15,279 nt of DNA from assembly GCA_900770405.1 (NCBI GenBank), contig CAAGKL010000303.1:1-15279 (forward strand). The letters are read 5' to 3'. The position numbers and the translations under genes are program-made. Of the stretch, positions 14,315 through 15,279 are shown one piece after another. Source of the DNA: Clostridia bacterium. Its GTDB lineage: Bacteria > Bacillota > Clostridia > UBA1381. The first letter of the stretch is position 1. Every line of letters starts with the position of its first letter. The notes below the pieces were generated by a model. That model was given only the letters and a program-made list of their open reading frames with translations, did no database searches and was not told the origin of the DNA.

Positions 14315-14341
14315 CCGATATAGCGCAGCACAATCCGCGCG

Positions 14342-14761
14342 ATGCTTGCCGGGGGCGATATTGCCGGCGCGAATGAGCTGATGTGCGAGCCGTACAGGCT
14401 TTGCGGCGAGGTGGTCGGCGGCTATCGGCGCGGGCGCGAGATGGGCTTTCCGACGGCGAATATTGCAATTGAAAAAAACAAGCTTTTGCCACCCGACGGT
14501 GTGTACCGCGCGGCGTGCAAAATTGACGGAAAAAGGTACGCGGTGGTTTTGAATATCGGCAAAAACCCGACCTTTGATGCCGCACAGCGGAGCGCAGAAG
14601 CGCATATCCTCGGCTTTTCGGGGGATTTGTACGGCGAAAGGCTGGCGGTTGAGGTGGCTGAGAAAATCCGCGGCGAGCTGCGGTTTGAAAATGCGGACGC
14701 ATTGCGGCAGCAGATAGAAAAGGACACGCGTTATGTAAAGGAGAAGGAAAATGGAGCTTAA
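14342..14761 (+). CDS. ribF: ribF 3' fragment: riboflavin kinase domain
   Basis: The part after the second TAG, counted from the first ATG in the same frame (139 residues). It has GEVVGGYRRGREMGFPTANI and NIGKNPTF and is a nearly complete riboflavin kinase domain. No ribosome binding site precedes this ATG, so separate translation is doubtful unless ribosomes restart after the TAG codons. Confidence 0.5.
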   Translation: MLAGGDIAGANELMCEPYRLCGEVVGGYRRGREMGFPTANIAIEKNKLLPPDGVYRAACKIDGKRYAVVLNIGKNPTFDAAQRSAEAHILGFSGDLYGERLAVEVAEKIRGELRFENADALRQQIEKDTRYVKEKENGA

Positions 14762-15279
14762 AAATGTGAAGATTACAATGCCGGCGGCGGTCATAATCGA
14801 GGAGGGCGCGTCAATCGGTGAGGGCACGGTCATCGACGGCAGCGTTATTATAAGAAGCGGCAGCAGCATCGGCAAAAACGCCTATATCGGAATGGGCTGC
14901 ATTATCGGCACGGGCAGCGTGATATGCGACGGCGCATCGGTTATCGGCACAAATATGAAAAATTCGACGGTTGCGGCGGGCGCAGATGTTTTAAATTCGG
15001 TTCTGGACAGCGCCGAGGTTGGCGAAAATACGCACGTCGGACCGTTTGCGTACCTGCGACCGGGCTCGAAAATCGGCAAAAATGTGCGTGTCGGCGATTT
15101 TGTTGAGGTGAAAAACTCAAATGTCGGCGACGGTACAAAGATTTCGCACCTGACATATGTAGGCGACAGCGATGTCGGCGAGCGCGTGAATTTCGGCTGC
15201 GGAACCGTCACGTCAAATTACGATGGAAAGAACAAATTCCGCACCACTATCGGCGATGACTGCTTTATCGGCTGGAACA
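14751..15279 (+). CDS. GlmU-type acetyltransferase (left-handed beta-helix only), cut by right edge
   Basis: The frame from ATG 14751 stays open to the edge: 176 residues are visible. AAAGGAG (14737-14743) is an excellent ribosome binding site, and the start overlaps the ribF end by 11 bases. The sequence is hexapeptide repeats of the left-handed beta-helix, closest to the C-terminal half of GlmU, which acetylates glucosamine-1-phosphate with acetyl-CoA for peptidoglycan precursors. The residues expected for catalysis and substrate binding are present: R103 in YLRPGS, K121 in VEVKNS, H133 and Y136 in SHLTYVGD, N156 and K162 in SNYDGKNK. The N-terminal uridylyltransferase domain with LAAGxGTRM is missing: the protein begins where the linker to the beta-helix would be. 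Pyrophosphorylase activity must come from another gene. The exact substrate is inferred. Confidence 0.88.
   Translation, partial: MELKNVKITMPAAVIIEEGASIGEGTVIDGSVIIRSGSSIGKNAYIGMGCIIGTGSVICDGASVIGTNMKNSTVAAGADVLNSVLDSAEVGENTHVGPFAYLRPGSKIGKNVRVGDFVEVKNSNVGDGTKISHLTYVGDSDVGERVNFGCGTVTSNYDGKNKFRTTIGDDCFIGWN

Larger units (their letters stand above)
13880..14761 (+). pseudogene. ribF: ribF (FAD synthetase/riboflavin kinase) interrupted by two in-frame TAG codons
   Basis: Read through, this is a 293-codon frame of normal RibF length, starting at GTG 13880 with GGAG (13865-13868) upstream and ending at TAA 14759-14761. The FAD synthetase domain has GDFDGMHRGH at 20-29; the riboflavin kinase domain has GREMGFPTANI and VLNIGKNPTF. 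Between them the frame reads VTVRG-TAG-P-I-TAG-R-S-T-I-R-A-M-L, with stops at 14312-14314 and 14321-14323. The frame is the same on both sides, so this is not a frameshift. Family members have about G-E-P-I-S-S-T-x-I-R here, so GAG to TAG and TCG to TAG, one base each, would explain it; the T-x-I spacing also looks disturbed. RibF is normally essential because it makes FMN and FAD. Explanations: a recent double mutation with another copy elsewhere, sequencing error, or read-through of TAG. glmU-type gene overlaps its 3' end by 11 bases. Confidence 0.8.

Noticed and set aside
14297..14345. A frameshift as cause of the ribF break
   Set aside because: Both halves are in the same frame, and neither alternative frame across 14309-14345 gives the expected motif; nonsense codons describe it better.
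13733..14875. 380-codon antisense frame over truB and ribF
   Set aside because: No family features and no ribosome binding site; it mirrors real genes on the + strand. It does not explain the ribF interruption.
1..15279. CRISPR array, tRNA genes, insertion sequence or phage attachment site
   Set aside because: I saw no regularly spaced direct repeats, no tRNA cloverleaf, no transposase and no terminal inverted repeats.

Overview
The window looks like part of the chromosome of an anaerobic member of the Clostridia (Firmicutes/Bacillota), probably an uncultured gut-type lineage. The evidence is the order SRP RNA-dnaX-ybaB-recR, a complete six-gene rnf cluster in the order C-D-G-E-A-B, strong AGGAGG-type ribosome binding sites, sigma-A promoters close to TTGACA/TATAAT, and a peptide of the MKKYxKP type. 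Every gene that can be supported is on the + strand. The large antisense frames are shadows produced by GC-rich third codon positions.

Layout. 1-768 is the 3' part of a CE15-like glucuronoyl esterase, closed by a clear terminator. 897-1163 is a single PqqD-like protein (a RiPP recognition element fold) with its own promoter and a weak terminator. 1226-4226 is a DNA maintenance block: a strong promoter, the SRP RNA (ffs), dnaX, ybaB and recR, probably read as one unit. 4264-5217 is an AT-richer pair: a secreted protein of unknown function with an in-frame run of eight G, and a 57-residue MKKY-type peptide, closed by a strong terminator. 5306-10259 is the rnf operon with its own promoter and terminator. 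10279 to the right edge is an operon headed by a consensus promoter: alaS, truB, ribF (interrupted) and a GlmU-type acetyltransferase that runs off the window.

How the genes fit together. Rnf couples reduced ferredoxin to NAD+ and exports Na+ or H+, which fits a fermentative or acetogenic anaerobe. It carries covalent FMN on RnfD and RnfG, and that FMN comes from RibF, which lies in the next operon. dnaX, ybaB and recR serve replication and recombinational repair. alaS and truB serve translation.

Most worth a second look. (1) ribF has two in-frame TAG codons nine bases apart, at a conserved motif, although none of the 16 genes whose stop codon lies in the window ends in TAG. (2) The PqqD-like protein and the MKKY-type peptide could be parts of one peptide-modification or signalling system, split by the dnaX block. 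(3) The secreted protein has a G8 tract in its reading frame. (4) dnaX has an A6 run followed by a close -1 stop, a possible tau/gamma switch. (5) The GlmU acetyltransferase domain stands alone, without the pyrophosphorylase domain. I did not find a clear, wholly new multi-gene system. The RRE and peptide pair is the best candidate.
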